From: Mikania micrantha
Taxonomy: Eukaryota > Streptophyta > Magnoliopsida > Asterales > Asteraceae
Direction: 5' to 3'
Assembly (NCBI GenBank): GCA_009363875.1
Contig: CM018686.1
Coordinates: 3,286,001-3,350,000 of the forward strand
Length of the DNA stretch: 64,000 nucleotides
The notes under the pieces: model-generated
The model's database searches: none
Seen by the model: only the letters and a program-made list of their open reading frames with translations
Told to the model about the DNA's origin: nothing
Shown: piece after piece, positions 12,572 to 23,845 of the stretch
Layout: each line of letters starts with the position of its first letter
Position numbering within the stretch: the stretch's first letter is position 1
Made by a program: the position numbers and the translations under genes

Positions 12572-12778
12572 ATAAATATGAGTTAATAAACGAAGTCAAG
12601 ATTATGTTTATTAACCTTTGCATACATAAACATTAAAGGATAGTTTTTATAAATTATCCAAACAATGGATATTGGATAAACAACTGTTAAAGAAATCTTG
12701 ATTTCTTTCAGCAATTATCTTTATACACAGATAGGATCAGTGGCCATATGATCACTGCTTCATATCTATCTGATGTTT

Positions 12779-13186
12779 AAACTTTCTATTGTTACATTCT
12801 TCTCCTTCCGATGAACTATTCTTCCGAAGATATCTTCTTCTTCTTTCAAAGATATCTCCTTTTTCCTCCGAAGAAATTTCTTTTCTTCTTCCGAAAACTT
12901 TCATGAGCTTATTTAACTTGTGTATAAAATAAGATTCTTCCGATTCTGCAATATAAATCTTGAGCTTTGCATTTGATGTGACAGTTGTCAATCTTTCTGA
13001 TAGACCCGAGTCTCAATACTGACTCTCACGGATCAAGAAGATTCTTACCGCCATTTTATTAACCAATAATCTTCTCGGATTACTTTCCTTATTTATCATC
13101 TTCTTCTCCATAATTCTATTTAAACCCTATTCCTCCTCTGGTTTTCAAGAAACCCTTCTTCACCTTGAAAACTCTAAGTAATTCTC
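12779..13186 (+). promoter_or_regulatory. Element B internal promoter-like segment before the post-pol ORF
   Basis: Directly after RNase H there is a cluster of CTTCCGAAG-type motifs (about 12797-12950), the same motif that fills B's LTRs. A TATA-like CTATTTAAACC follows at 13117-13127; the same ten bases, CTATTTAAAC, occur in B's 3' LTR at 15201-15210. A pyrimidine-rich leader then leads to ATGG at 13187. The arrangement is parallel to 19917-20379 in element C. That it acts as a promoter is inference. Confidence 0.5.
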
Positions 13187-14530
13187 ATGGTTACGGATGA
13201 TAAATTGTCAGGCATGTCGCGTGGCACGAATCACTTACGCTTACCTTGTCGCAAGCTTCATGCTTATGATAATGGCGTAACGGCTTCGGACCAGGCTTCA
13301 TCACTCACAAAACTTCGTCTGTACTTTTCGGATGTGCATGAACATGTCTTCTTGACCAAATGTGTAAGTCTTAATCTCTCTCTTTTTCTAACTCAGCTCT
13401 GTAATTTCATACATAATCTTGAATCTTTTAAGTTAACCTGAAAAACTTGATTATGTAAGTCCTTTTGATCTTTACAGGCAATTATTTTAAATAACATCTT
13501 CTTGATCATCTGGTATATTATGAGAAATGTTCATCGTTCCGGCTATGCTTTCAGTTTGTCTCTTTGATCTTCATAGTATTATGACGGATTTGACTAACTG
13601 GTGTTCAAAATGTTGAACATTGATGGATGATACTAAAGAAACACCCATCTTTAGTAAACCCACATCCACTCTTCTTTCACACCTAAAACAGGTACCGGCC
13701 ATAAAATACTTTTCCAAAACCCTCCAAGCCTAATAAACCCAAAAAATCTGTTCAAGAAGATGAGATCCCTAAACATGATTGTGTTCCCACTGAACACATG
13801 GATACATCTGTTTCATCCTCACAGAAATATATCAAGAATTTCTTCCCATCCGGCTCCTCATTAATCCTCTTCACAGTATGATGTTGTATTCCTAAGGGAA
13901 ACCTTATTAACCACTGATATGTCATTTGATAATCAGATAGTTGTCCTCTCTCCCAAGGACGACTCTGTTCTTTTCAACAGTCCCCCCACCTCTATTGATC
14001 AACAGTTCTCTACCCTATAAAAGAGGATGAGATCCGGTCGTCAAGTCCATCTTGACCTCCTGATCATATATCAGGAGCATCCATTTCATATGAAAATCCA
14101 ATGGCTTTTCATCTGAATGGATTAGGCAGTGAGACTCCTGGTATGGCAACAACCAATGAAGTTTTTCTTTAACCTAAGGCTAGGAAATCCCCAGAACCAA
14201 GAACAAGGGGTTATGACATTTCTGAGATGGACTCAGGTCATTATAAAACTGTCTCTCTAGTCAGGGACTCGGATGACATCTACAAAATGATGGACGGATA
14301 AGTTCTTCACACTATGGAATTAACGGATGTCTTTAGTCCTGTAATCCAAATCTACCCCATGCAGGCACCTTCAGTTGAAGGTTTCTCTAAATTCTTAACT
14401 CACCTACAATTCTACCACCTTTTCTACCCTGCTCCCTTCTTTACCTCCTCCTTCTTCCCTGATTAAGCCAAAAAGAGGGAGACAACACATAAAACCACCA
14501 GCCTGATTTTCTAAAATTGTTTAGGCTCTA
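13187..14530 (+). pseudogene. Element B post-pol (env-position) region, decayed
   Basis: An 84-codon frame starts at 13187 (MVTDDKLSGMSRG), but its end runs into GTAAGT at about 13361 and looks intronic. A plausible acceptor, TTTACAGG, lies at about 13479. Beyond it, short open stretches rich in S, P, D and T run up to the polypurine tract with stops throughout. Sireviruses often carry an additional ORF here; I cannot align this one with the better preserved ORF of C. The function is unknown and the copy is not intact. Confidence 0.45.
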
Positions 14531-14537
14531 AAGTTAA

Positions 14538-14602
14538 GTGGTTTGGCTTCATCAGTCCAGAGGGAGATTGTTGGAAAATAAGGACTGATGAAGCAAAACC
14601 AC
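14538..14602 (+). promoter_or_regulatory. Element B polypurine tract in an LTR-junction hairpin
   Basis: The 21-nt arm at 14538-14558, GTGGTTTGGCTTCATCAGTCC, is complementary at 20 of 21 positions to 14582-14602, just inside the 3' LTR. The 23-nt loop (14559-14581) holds the purine tract AGAGGGAGAT and the first 13 bases of the LTR. Element C has the same layout with unrelated arm sequence and an identical loop length. The purine tract primes plus-strand DNA synthesis; the role of the hairpin is unknown. Confidence 0.8.
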
Positions 14603-15422
14603 CTTTCAAATAATCTTTGTAATAAATGTTGCAGGACACTAGCTTCCGAATACAAGTCTTCAGAAGAACCTTCGGAAGACACATAAAAGACAACTGCTTC
14701 TGAAGACAAATAAAAGGCACTAGCTTCCGAAGAGAAGTCTTCAGAAGAACCTTCGGAAGACAAATAAAAGACAACTGCTTCCGAAGACAAATAAAAGAAA
14801 AGAGCTTCTGAAGACAATACTTCAGAAGATGTTTCGGAAGACTCTTCTCAATGACAAACCTCTAAAGACACTTGCTTCCGAAGAATAAAAGTCAATTACT
14901 TCGGAAGACCTCCAAGGACATCGGAAGAAAAACAATATTTCAGAAGACATATGTTTCTTCAGATGAAAGAATAAATGTAACCTTCTTTAGGATAATTGAC
15001 TACCTTAGATAGTTTCCTATGAAGAACTTCAGAAAGAATAACTTATTAGCATCAGTACAAAAGTCTGAACTCAGATCTTTAAAGATCCTATGTTGACTTT
15101 ACAATTGTACTATTCTGATGCTACAGAGTCTGTAATAGTGTCATCAGTCTTATTTGTTTGTCCTCTTCTTTTATTTGTCCTGAAACATTAAATGTTGGGG
15201 CTATTTAAACCCCAACATCTACTGAATGAATAACAACACTTTTCTCTGAATCTTCTTTGTGTTGCCTTACTGTTTCTCTTATCTCTTTTCTTTGAACTTA
15301 AGAAAACTAAACACTAGAATAATAAAAGTGTAAAATTTCAGAGGGAGCAAAACACCAAAAGCTTTGTCTAAGCTCTTGATCCTGGTTAAGTTAGTCTCTC
15401 CTCAGCTCACCGATTTCCTACA
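14569..15422 (+). mobile_element. Element B 3' LTR
   Basis: 854 bp, TGTTGG to CCTACA, aligned end to end with 5494-6326 apart from 21 extra bases at about 15150-15170 and about two dozen substitutions. It has the same TTCCGAAG-rich left part and a TATA-like CTATTTAAAC at 15201. GAACT follows at 15423-15427. Confidence 0.95.
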
Positions 15423-15427
15423 GAACT

Positions 15428-16235
15428 TGTTTAGCTAAGTCCGTAATTGTATTCGTTGATAATATTCTCAACTACTCTCGAAACCAACAGGAATATGCGC
15501 AACAATTGAAACAAATCTTAGAACTCTTGGCATGGGGAAAAACTATATGCAAACATCTCCAAATGCGAGTTCTGGTTGAGGGAAGTCCAATTTCTTAGAC
15601 ATGTGCTAAATGAGAATGGATACAAGTGAATCCTAGCAAGATTCAAGATAATAACCTACTCTACTTCACAAACCAATTATGGGTTCCTATTTTGGCAATC
15701 TAGAACAAGATTATACGCGTTCGAAATCAAATAAGATGGCACAGGATAGACAAAAAGGGTTATGCAGATAATCACAGAAAACTCCTAAGATTTCAAGTGA
15801 GTGGCAAAGCAATGTTAAAGCTCTCCCTTTAAAAGGGTATGGCTAGATTCGGTAAACGAGGTAAACTTGCACCACGATATGTAGGATCCTTTAAGATCAT
15901 AGAAAGGATAAAGGTCAGTGGCATATACGCTTGAATTGCCTCCCAAACTCAGCAATATTCATGATATATTTCATGCATCAAATCTCAAGAAATATTTTCT
16001 TGAAAAATCATTGACCAGACCTCCTGAAGAAGTTCAAATCAATGACAAACTTTAGCTCACCGAAGAATCTATAAGCATTATAGATTGCGTAGTCAAGAAT
16101 CCTGAAGGAAGTTGTATACCAATTGTGAAGGAGAGATAGAACTCTAAGTGGGCCTGAGTTTACTTGGGAACGCAGCGATCAAATGATGGAAAAAATATTC
16201 CCACCTATTTTCACACAAAGTTGATTCAAAATGAG
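15428..16235 (+). pseudogene. Element A: RT active-site fragment joined to integrase C-terminus
   Basis: After B, A resumes with VIVFVDNILNYS (RT active site, second aspartate changed to N) and a following QILELL stretch up to about 15620. RNase H and the integrase core are missing: the sequence passes at about 15650-15760 to LRFQVSGKAMLKLS, then MARFGKRGKLAPRYVG, and ends in a decayed chromodomain-type tail with VYLGTQRS-like sequence near 16160. So A carries an internal deletion of most of pol besides many stops. Confidence 0.8.
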
Positions 16236-16243
16236 TTCTACAA

Positions 16244-16279
16244 AAATTTCGGGACGAAATTTCTCTAACGGGGGGAGAA
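16244..16279 (+). promoter_or_regulatory. Element A palindrome and polypurine tract
   Basis: AAATTTCG-GGA-CGAAATTT (16244-16262) is a perfect 8-bp inverted repeat with a 3-nt loop. It is followed by the purine tract ACGGGGGGAGAA ending at 16279, directly before TGTGACA. The same palindrome stands next to the purine tract in F, K and L. Confidence 0.85.
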
Positions 16280-18461
16280 TGTGACATTTCGTTCTTTATT
16301 GCGAGGCAATTTCCTAAATTCATAAATTAAAATTTTGATTAATTAAATCATGATGTAATATGTATATACATGTGAATCTGTGTATATATGTAAGGAAATT
16401 ACAAGATGAAACAACCACAAATGACGTTGCGTAGAATTGCCGAATATCGCGAAATTTCTATAATAATGACCAAAAACCAAATTCATGGGTCCAAAACTAA
16501 ATAAATATCAATTATATGATGAATTGAAGTGAAATAAGTGATAACATAACTAAATCAAAGAGTCTCTAAGTTCAATAAGTCAAATCGCGAAAATCTGCGA
16601 AAAGGCAATTCGGCATGCGGAATTTGCAAATTCATGACAACTCGAACTTCCTAATCACATTATAATCATAATGGGATGTAATTGGAAGCATGAAAATGAT
16701 AATTGATCATTTTTAGCAATTCCTGAAGTTATACGCGAAAAGCCGAACAAACAATTGCAAAAACGGCAAAATCAAGCAAACCCTTGATTATTCCATGTCT
16801 ATCCCATTTGTTTTCCATTCCTATCCTTCTCAATCTGATATTTAATCAGATAATGATGCCCAAAATAGGTGTCCAAACTTGGAAAACAAGTCAAGAGGCC
16901 ATAAAATGCCAAAAGTTGAATTCGGTCAACTTTTTTACAACCTTCTATTCTTCCCAACCCCTGAAATTCGACCAGGCCATCTCCACACCTTTCTGGAACC
17001 TCAAAAACATCTCAAACATCAATTCTAATGAATTCCAAGTGGTATCCAAGTTCAAGAACAAGAAGAACCAAGAATAAAGCTCCAAAAGTTGGATTTTTGG
17101 TGATTTTCAAGCCAATTCTTGGCCAAGTAAGTTTTAAACTCAATTCTTGGTTATAATAGCTTCATATGACTTAAATTAACATATTAGAATGGTTGGTGAA
17201 GTTTGAAAATCATCAGAATTCAAAAACCCTTTAAAAGGGTGATTTTATAAAAAACCTGGATTTTTCAAAGTTGTCCAAATTGAGATTTTTCTTCACCAAA
17301 CACTAGAAATATGTTAAAAACTAGTATCTGGAGATTTTAGCCCAGAAAAAGTGCAACAAAATTTGATTTGGCTCGCAAAAACTACGAATGGCTCACTGTT
17401 GGCCAGACGCGGCCCATGGGCGGCCCCAGCGCGCCCCAACAAAACAAGGGACGCGGCGGCCACCATTGGCCATTCCCAAGCCAACCACGACCGCAACCTG
17501 GTCCTTGCAGAGAACTCACGAGCCAAACCGGCCCAGGCCACCGGCCAAGGCCAAGGCCACCGGCCACGCCCAATGCAAGGCCAAGCCAGGCCACAGAGCC
17601 ACCCCCTCATGCCAGTGAGCCACCGCCGAGCCACCGCCGAATTCCGGCCAAATTCCGGCCAAAATTCCGGCCAAAATTCCGGCAAGGGTTGCCACTGGTG
17701 AAATATTCTGGCGAATATTCCAGCCAAAAGGAATATTCCGGCAGAAACCTTGATTTTATCATTTTTGCGTTCTGAACTGCGTTTTGCGCTCCGGTTCGCA
17801 ATCCAATGATCTGTTTTCGATAAAAAGGACATATTTTGAATCGATTTCGCATTCCGGACTCGATTTCGCGACCCATTTTACAATCCGGTGATCTGATTTT
17901 TTTCTGATTATCGATTAAAACTCAGGTTTCAACACAGGACTTAGTTAGGCATTGATTTTCAATTCGAAAACGTATCCTTAATCGATTTCGCGTTCCGGAC
18001 TCAATTTCGCGATTTGTTTCGCAATCTGGCGACCCGATAATCGATTTAGCAAATGATTAAATTACGATTTTAGCCCGGAATTCTGTTTCCCATCGGTTTT
18101 TAGTATAAAAACCTATTTTTGATTGATCTCGCGTTCTTGACTTATTTTTTCGATCTGTTACCGATTTTGATCTAATAACAGATTGAAATCTCGATTTCAA
18201 CATATAATACAACTTTTCATATATTTCTAATCAAATGATTATAAGCATTCAATCAGAATTCAATTGTTAATTAAAATCAACGATTTTGATATTATAAGTT
18301 AACTAATAAGCGTATCACTTTGATTCTGAATGAGTACGTAATTCAGAATCAGCTCGATGAATAGGTTTAAACATTATCCTTGAACATTAAAAAATGGCAG
18401 AATTCATTTCAGGTCTTGTGTGATATTTCATTCACAGGATACAAGTACTCCAATAACATAG

Positions 18462-19452
18462 GTGAGTTTCATAGACCCCCTTTCAATGTTTTGTTTTTCC
18501 AAAACTCGGGGATGCCAATACAATTACAACGTGGTTACATTACAATGATATGCTCAAGTGAGTTTCATAGCTCCCCTTTTAATGTTTTGTTTTCCAAAAC
18601 TCGGGGATGTCAATACAATTACATTGTGATTACATTACAATGACAATATGGTAACATATTTCAATTACAATGGTATACCTACATGATTTCATTACCTCTT
18701 TTCAAATCTTCGGATTTCTAAAACTCGGGGTTTGCATTACAATAACAAGATGGTTATGTATTTCAATTACAGTGGTATACTTACATGATTTCATTACCCC
18801 TTTTCAAATCTTCGGATTTCTGAAACTCAAGGTTTGCATTACAATAACAATATGGTTATGTATTTCAATTACAGTGGTATACTTACATGATTTCATTACC
18901 CCTTTTCAAATCTTCTGATTTCTAAAACTCAGGGTTTGCATTACAATTACATGATAGTTACATATTTCAATTACAATGATATGCTTGCATGTTGCATGTG
19001 CATTTCAACTCTTGTCTGATGATTACATGAAAATTGTGCCATGCTATCGTAAAAGTCCTCACATAACAACTGTAACCAATAAACTCACGGATGAGCCAGA
19101 TGATAACAATGATATTACTATCGGGCTGACAACCCCATTCATGGGTAGATAACGTCTAACCTTGTGTGAATGCCTGTTACCATTTGTTACATTACAAGAT
19201 AACAGCTTAATGCAACGATAGGCATTAAGACTGAGGCTAAGGTTTTACCTTCGGGTATTGCCGCCAATTACATTACAGTCACATAGGCTTTGGTTATGGG
19301 TTTTTATGGTGAATCATATTCATAAAGTTGTGTATGCCTGCATACTTATCATATCATATTATGTTATATCAAATCATATCGTATCAATTTTATTACATCT
19401 ATGAACTCACCAGCATCCTTGCTCATCTTTTACATTACAAAACCAATTTCAG
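18462..19452 (+). other. Candidate leader intron in A's LTR
   Basis: Donor AG/GTGAGTTTCATAGACCCCC at 18460-18478. The acceptor side has hairpin CAGCATCCTTGCTC at 19411-19424 (closing base pair lost here but present as CAGCATCCTTGCTG at 52-65), then a pyrimidine-rich stretch and AATTTCAG/GTGAAC ending at 19452. The same donor and hairpin-acceptor modules occur in E, F, J, K and L. Splicing is inferred from sequence alone. Confidence 0.5.
18464..18990 (+). repeat. About five tandem ~100-bp repeats in A's LTR
   Basis: Copies begin at about 18464, 18560, 18685, 18787 and 18889; the last three are exactly 102 bp apart. Each starts with GAGTTTCATAG or GATTTCATTAC, then a C-run, TTTT, AAAACTC, and a TTACAATTACA-rich tail. 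The first two contain GTGAGTTTCATAG, so the array is an amplification of the donor motif region. Confidence 0.88.
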
Positions 19453-19723
19453 GTGAACAGTGAGTAAAAAAAGAAACGAAGGTGAGGATGCACTACAAGT
19501 TCACAATTTGGGAAAACATCTAAGTTACATTGGATGACTGTAACAAAGATAGTGTAATCTTAACTTATCATGTAATAAAACTTATGTTTAGCTTGCCATG
19601 TATGCGTTTTGATACAACCACATCGAAAGTCCTACCCCCTCTCAGTGAATTCACCACCAAGCTTCCTCAACACATTACAACAACAAGTGACATCTTCGGA
19701 TTACGAGAGGTGGGGGTGTGAAA

Positions 19724-19916
19724 GGTTGGCATCAGAGCTAATGGTTATAGAGAATTAAGTTAAATTAGTGACTTAAACTATAACCTCTAAGCTCAAATAG
19801 TAACACATAGTGCACATTGAGTGTCGTATTACTAAGTTCCATCGATTAGTATTTTTATATACGAATACTCATATCTCATACGTAACTCAAACTTGGTGCA
19901 GTAATGGCCAACTTAT
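19724..19916 (+). mobile_element. Second copy of A's PBS and leader
   Basis: After the 3' LTR, where host flank is expected, TGGCATCAGAGCTA (19727-19740) and the next 176 bases match 367-556 with few changes. The match stops after CAACTTATG; beyond it the sequence belongs to element C. The LTR at 16280-19723 was therefore followed by another internal region, as in a tandem LTR-internal-LTR-internal array or an unequal recombinant. Confidence 0.85.
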
Positions 19917-20379
19917 GAAGTATTTCTCTTCCGATACATTAACTTTTCCTTTGGAAGTTCTCTCTTCTGACATTACTCATTAGAAGAAGGTATTTTCCGA
20001 AGTACAATTTTATCTGATGAACTTATCTAAATCTTCAGAAGCAGTGCTTCCGATGTTATATTTTACATTCTTGGAATATGCATCGAAAGTGTGTGTCTTC
20101 CGAAGAACATTTTATGGTCTCATGAACTCCTTCCGAAAGCAACATATTTGGAAGCACTCTGGCCCTTCTGAAACTTGTGAATATTCTATACCCCACAACT
20201 GTATCGGAAGACCTTCCAGTGACACTCCAGATCTCAAAACTTTAATATGTCTCCATATTAAATGCTGACATCCGAAGGTATAAAAGGTATCCCGCTCATT
20301 CATTATCTCTCACCGTTTCCTTTTTCAAATTAACTTCCTTTTTCTCTCTGAAAATTAACCCTAAATCTCCTCAATCGCC
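19917..20379 (+). promoter_or_regulatory. Element C internal promoter-like segment
   Basis: At least seven TTCCGA, TTCCGAAG or ATCCGAAGG motifs lie at 19930-20276. TATAAAAG is at 20280-20287. A C/T-rich leader follows, with CTCTCACCG and TTTCTCTCTG, and then CGCCATGG around the ATG at 20380. TATA to ATG is about 95 bases. The order and motifs parallel 12779-13186 in B and the U3 of both LTRs. Promoter activity is inferred. Confidence 0.55.
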
Positions 20380-23300
20380 ATGGAATCCTTCGCCTTTCGA
20401 CCTGCTCACAACTTGGTAGCAGAAATTTCAGCGAACAATGATGCTGATTTTGCTCTGATCATCTCCTTTCTCACAAGGAGCAGGTATCACTTCCCTCTCA
20501 CCGTCAAACCTGTGGTGTCTGAGTCTCATCACCAAAAGTTTTGGCGTTCGTGCTATGTTGTTTTGTCTCCCAATGGTAGAACTCTTGTCGCTACCATTGA
20601 TGCTCTTCCCATTTCTATCTCTGTGGATACCATCTTTTAGTATCTTCATCTCAAAGATGTTGGAGGAAGGGTCTCATTCACAAAGGGTGAGGTAGCAATT
20701 ACCTTCAGGTCCTTGGGGTACGAAGGTCCTCTCCCTACAACAACCTATTTGAAGGGTAGAGTGTCCTATAATTATAAGTACCTCATACGTGTCTTTCTTC
20801 ATTGTTTGTCCAATAAGACAGATGGTTGGGATCAAGCCCCCTTTGATTTAGCTTCGGCTATTCATGGGTTGATAATCAACTGTTTAACTTTTCCAACTAT
20901 CATTTTCAATACCTTGGTTGACAATCTTTCGTCATCCAAGAAGTTATGTATGTATCCCAGATTTTTGCAGCACATTTTATACAGTGAATTGGGATCATCC
21001 CTTTCCTTACTGGGAACATATATAACATTCCCTTGGTAAATGCCAAGGTTTTTGTGCAGCTGAAGAAGCAGAGTGTTCTGTTCTCTGGAACTTTCACTCC
21101 CCTTCTTCCTTCTATGGATCCTACTGCTCCTGAAGGTGACATCATAGTAGAACCAACAATTGCTGATCCCCCACCTTCCCCATATGTCCCTCACCACATC
21201 AACCCGTCAAGAAAAAGGTGAAGAGAACTGTCAGGGGCACATTTCCATCTAAGGTGCAAACCAAACCTGCCACTACACCACTGGTTCTTCTTCCTCTAGA
21301 ACCAGTGGCAGCCCCCAACCAGCCTGAAAGCTATCAGAGTGTGTCCCCATACATACCTGAGAATATCCAAAGGTATTCCCCTATAATTGAGTCTGCTTCT
21401 GATGAAGAAACTCCCCTAGATTAGGGACTGTCTCCCAAGTCCCCAGGATTTTATCACCCATCAATGCCCCCCACCCATACTTCTACCCAGGCTCAAGAAC
21501 CCTCTGGCTTTGCTTTGGATGATCCACTCTCACCCACTACCCAAACACTATTGAGAGTGGTGAAACAGTTGCAGGCAAGGTTCCCTGACCTAGAGCCTAC
21601 CCACACAAAGGTTGACCTTAGGAGCATTGAGAGGGTCAATACATAGGAGGCTGCCACTACTGTTGAACCTTCTCAGGTTCTTCATGATAGTGGTACAGTA
21701 ACTAGGACCTCCCCTATGGCAACCCACATTGCTGATGACTTCTTTGAGGTCATCTTCAATGAGGGGAATCCAGGGTGCCAAGAAACAATAGCTGGTGGTG
21801 GAGGTGTAGGAGCTTGGCTCAGGACTCCATCGCCCAGTGATTCCACTCCGGTGGATGAGGGCACCAACATTAAGGAATTTACGGCCACTATTTCCACTTT
21901 GCAGGCCAGGATAGCTCAACTTGAAACTGAAGTTGCTACCCTGCGGCTGGAGGTTCAATCCAAAGATGATACTATCTTGTACCTTCAGCGCCGCTCCCAA
22001 TCATCTGTGAACTATTCCATCCGAATCCTACTAAGGCATCCTACCTCTCTTCTGATGCTTCCAAAAAGATGGAGGGACAACTTATAGGGTCAGGCTCTTC
22101 AGCAGCAGGAGAGGAGAAAGCTGCTCAAGAACCCACTCCATTCATGAGTACTTTGGATAGTGAATGGAATGAGTTCTTGGGTACTTATTTCCATTACTCA
22201 AGCTCTTCCTCCTCCTCTTCCGAAGATATAGGGGCTACCATAGAGATCAAAATGGATCACACATCAAACATCTCTACGGAGGCCAGGTCCCCTGCTGGGA
22301 TCTAACAGTCCCCTTCTAAGACTAAGTCCCGTTCTAGGACTAAGTCCCCTTCTGAGACTACAGCCATGGTTGCCATGGAGGAACCCATTCAAGCGACCAT
22401 ATCATCTCCATGGAACCTATGTCCCCTCTTGGGACAGTGGCTGGAGAAGACCTCTCCTCCCATACTGAACTCTCTGTGGACTCTACTAAGAATTCTTCCA
22501 AGTTGGTTGGTCAACCGAAGGAAGTAGTGAAAGCTAAGGTTGATTCCGAAGCTGCAGCTGCTTCTGATGGCCCAGTTATACTTGGTGATTCCTCCATAGA
22601 AGAACTATTTTCCGGTGAACCAACTGGTGAGGATACAAGATCTATCTCCTCTGGGTAAAACCAATGGACAAAGGAAGAAGAAAGCTAACCCCAAAGGAGG
22701 AAGCTGAACAAGAGGAGAGGATGCCAGTGAAGAAGAAGGGCCGACCATACACTTCCCTGGATGGAGAGATATCAAGACTCTATGGTCTCCTCTAGGAGAA
22801 GGGCTATGATATTGAAGAGATCTTGCTCTGTTCGGTACCTCGGATGATAGAAGAACTGGATCGGTTGCAGCAGCAGGAGCAAGCTGCTGCTGTAGCCAAG
22901 GCCGTTATGGTCCTTACAAAGAAGCAAAAGGAGACTGCTTATAGAGATAGAATGAAGTCTATCCTTTTACAATATGGATTCCATCCGCGGCAGCTCGACC
23001 CAATGAAGAACTCCACAATGGACATGCACGTAAGAGAAATAAAAGCTAAGATTTCCGAAGATGAGTTACCTTCTATGGAGAAGATCCAGGCTCAAAGGGC
23101 AAGCCAGGACTTAGGCTGAGGTGGAGGAGTTGCCACCATCAAAATACCTATCTCTGGTTCTGGGATCAGAGAAGGTGAAGAGATGATGTATGGTGATTCA
23201 AAGGAAGCACTATTCCCCAAACATGAACCATTCTCTCCTCCATCAAGTCCCCCTATGATAACATGCCACTCTCCTCAGTGATCAAGATCAACAGAGGTCC

Positions 23301-23841
23301 AAAGGCTTCTAAGAAACAACAAACTAAAGACCATGATACTGAGGAACAACAAAGGGCGGATGAGAGGAGAGAGGCTAAGCACATTGGATCTGAGGCTGCA
23401 GATCCAGATCCCACTGCAGGAACAGATGCAGCAGTGGGATCCTATAAGGAAGCTCAAGAGGCCAGAGATCAGAGGGATCTAGCCATGGTCACAGTCCAAC
23501 CAAAGAAGAAACGAAGAAAGACCATGGCTATAAGAAGAAAGAGAATTGCTAGCTCCTCTGAATCTAAGTCTGATTCAGAGCCTAGAAGAGATCCAGAGTC
23601 CATTCGAGCATATATTCTATTAATAGGGTGGAGCTTCAATTCACAACAAAAGATGTTCACCCTCACTAAAATCAAAGGAGGAATAATGGTGCTAGATCTT
23701 TTCCAGCTGATGATTATAGCAGAACCTTTTGTGTATGATATTGAGAGACTCCCACTCCATAATCCTGATAATGGATCTGATGGAAGGATAGCCAATAAAT
23801 CGGCTAAAGCTAGAGCACAGGTTCTAAGAGGAGAAAGATAG
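20380..23841 (+). pseudogene. Element C post-pol (env-position) ORF, decayed
   Basis: Open pieces in several frames follow one another: 20380-20640, 20641-21039 after a TAG, about 21033-21424, 21464-21646, 21716-22087, and on to 23263-23841. The N-terminal part contains YHFPLTVKP, FWRSCYVV and CLSNKTDGWDQAPF, which I recognise from extra ORFs of Asteraceae Copia elements. The middle is proline/serine-rich. Around 21885-21985 a heptad-like stretch, TLQARIAQLETEVATLRLEV, predicts a coiled coil. The C-terminus is charged, with KPKKKRRK-type basic clusters near 23500. The function is unknown; 'env-like' refers to position, and I see no signal peptide or membrane segment. Confidence 0.65.
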
Positions 23842-23845
23842 AAAG

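Larger units (their letters stand above)
5494..15422 (+). mobile_element. Element B: Sirevirus-like Ty1/Copia retrotransposon
   Basis: A full-length element: 833-bp 5' LTR, PBS, gag with a long coiled-coil extension, protease, integrase, reverse transcriptase and RNase H in Copia order, an approximately 2-kb post-pol region, polypurine tract and 854-bp 3' LTR. The duplication GAACT flanks it. The LTRs differ by one 21-bp indel plus roughly two dozen substitutions counted by eye (near 3%), so the insertion is moderately recent. The coding region has several frameshifts, stops and a lost start, so it is not autonomous. Placement in the Sirevirus/SIRE lineage rests on the long gag and post-pol region and is inference. 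Confidence 0.9.
16280..19723 (+). mobile_element. Element A 3' LTR (3.44 kb)
   Basis: Begins TGTGACATTTCG after the purine tract and ends TGTGAAA before a second PBS. A GC- and CpG-rich block at about 17380-17760 repeats GGCCAAGG, CACCGGCC and AATTCCGGCCA. A run with many TTTCGCGTTCCGG and ATCGATTTCGC motifs follows at 17760-18150. The leader half holds the 100-bp tandem repeats (18464-18990) and the candidate intron 18462-19452. Several overlapping ORFs in the GC-rich block on both strands have no recognised domain. Confidence 0.88.

Noticed and set aside
17314..17876. Five overlapping ORFs on both strands in A's 3' LTR
   Set aside because: They follow from the GC-rich repeats, which lack stop codons; the peptides are P/R/W/G-rich repeats with no recognised domain.
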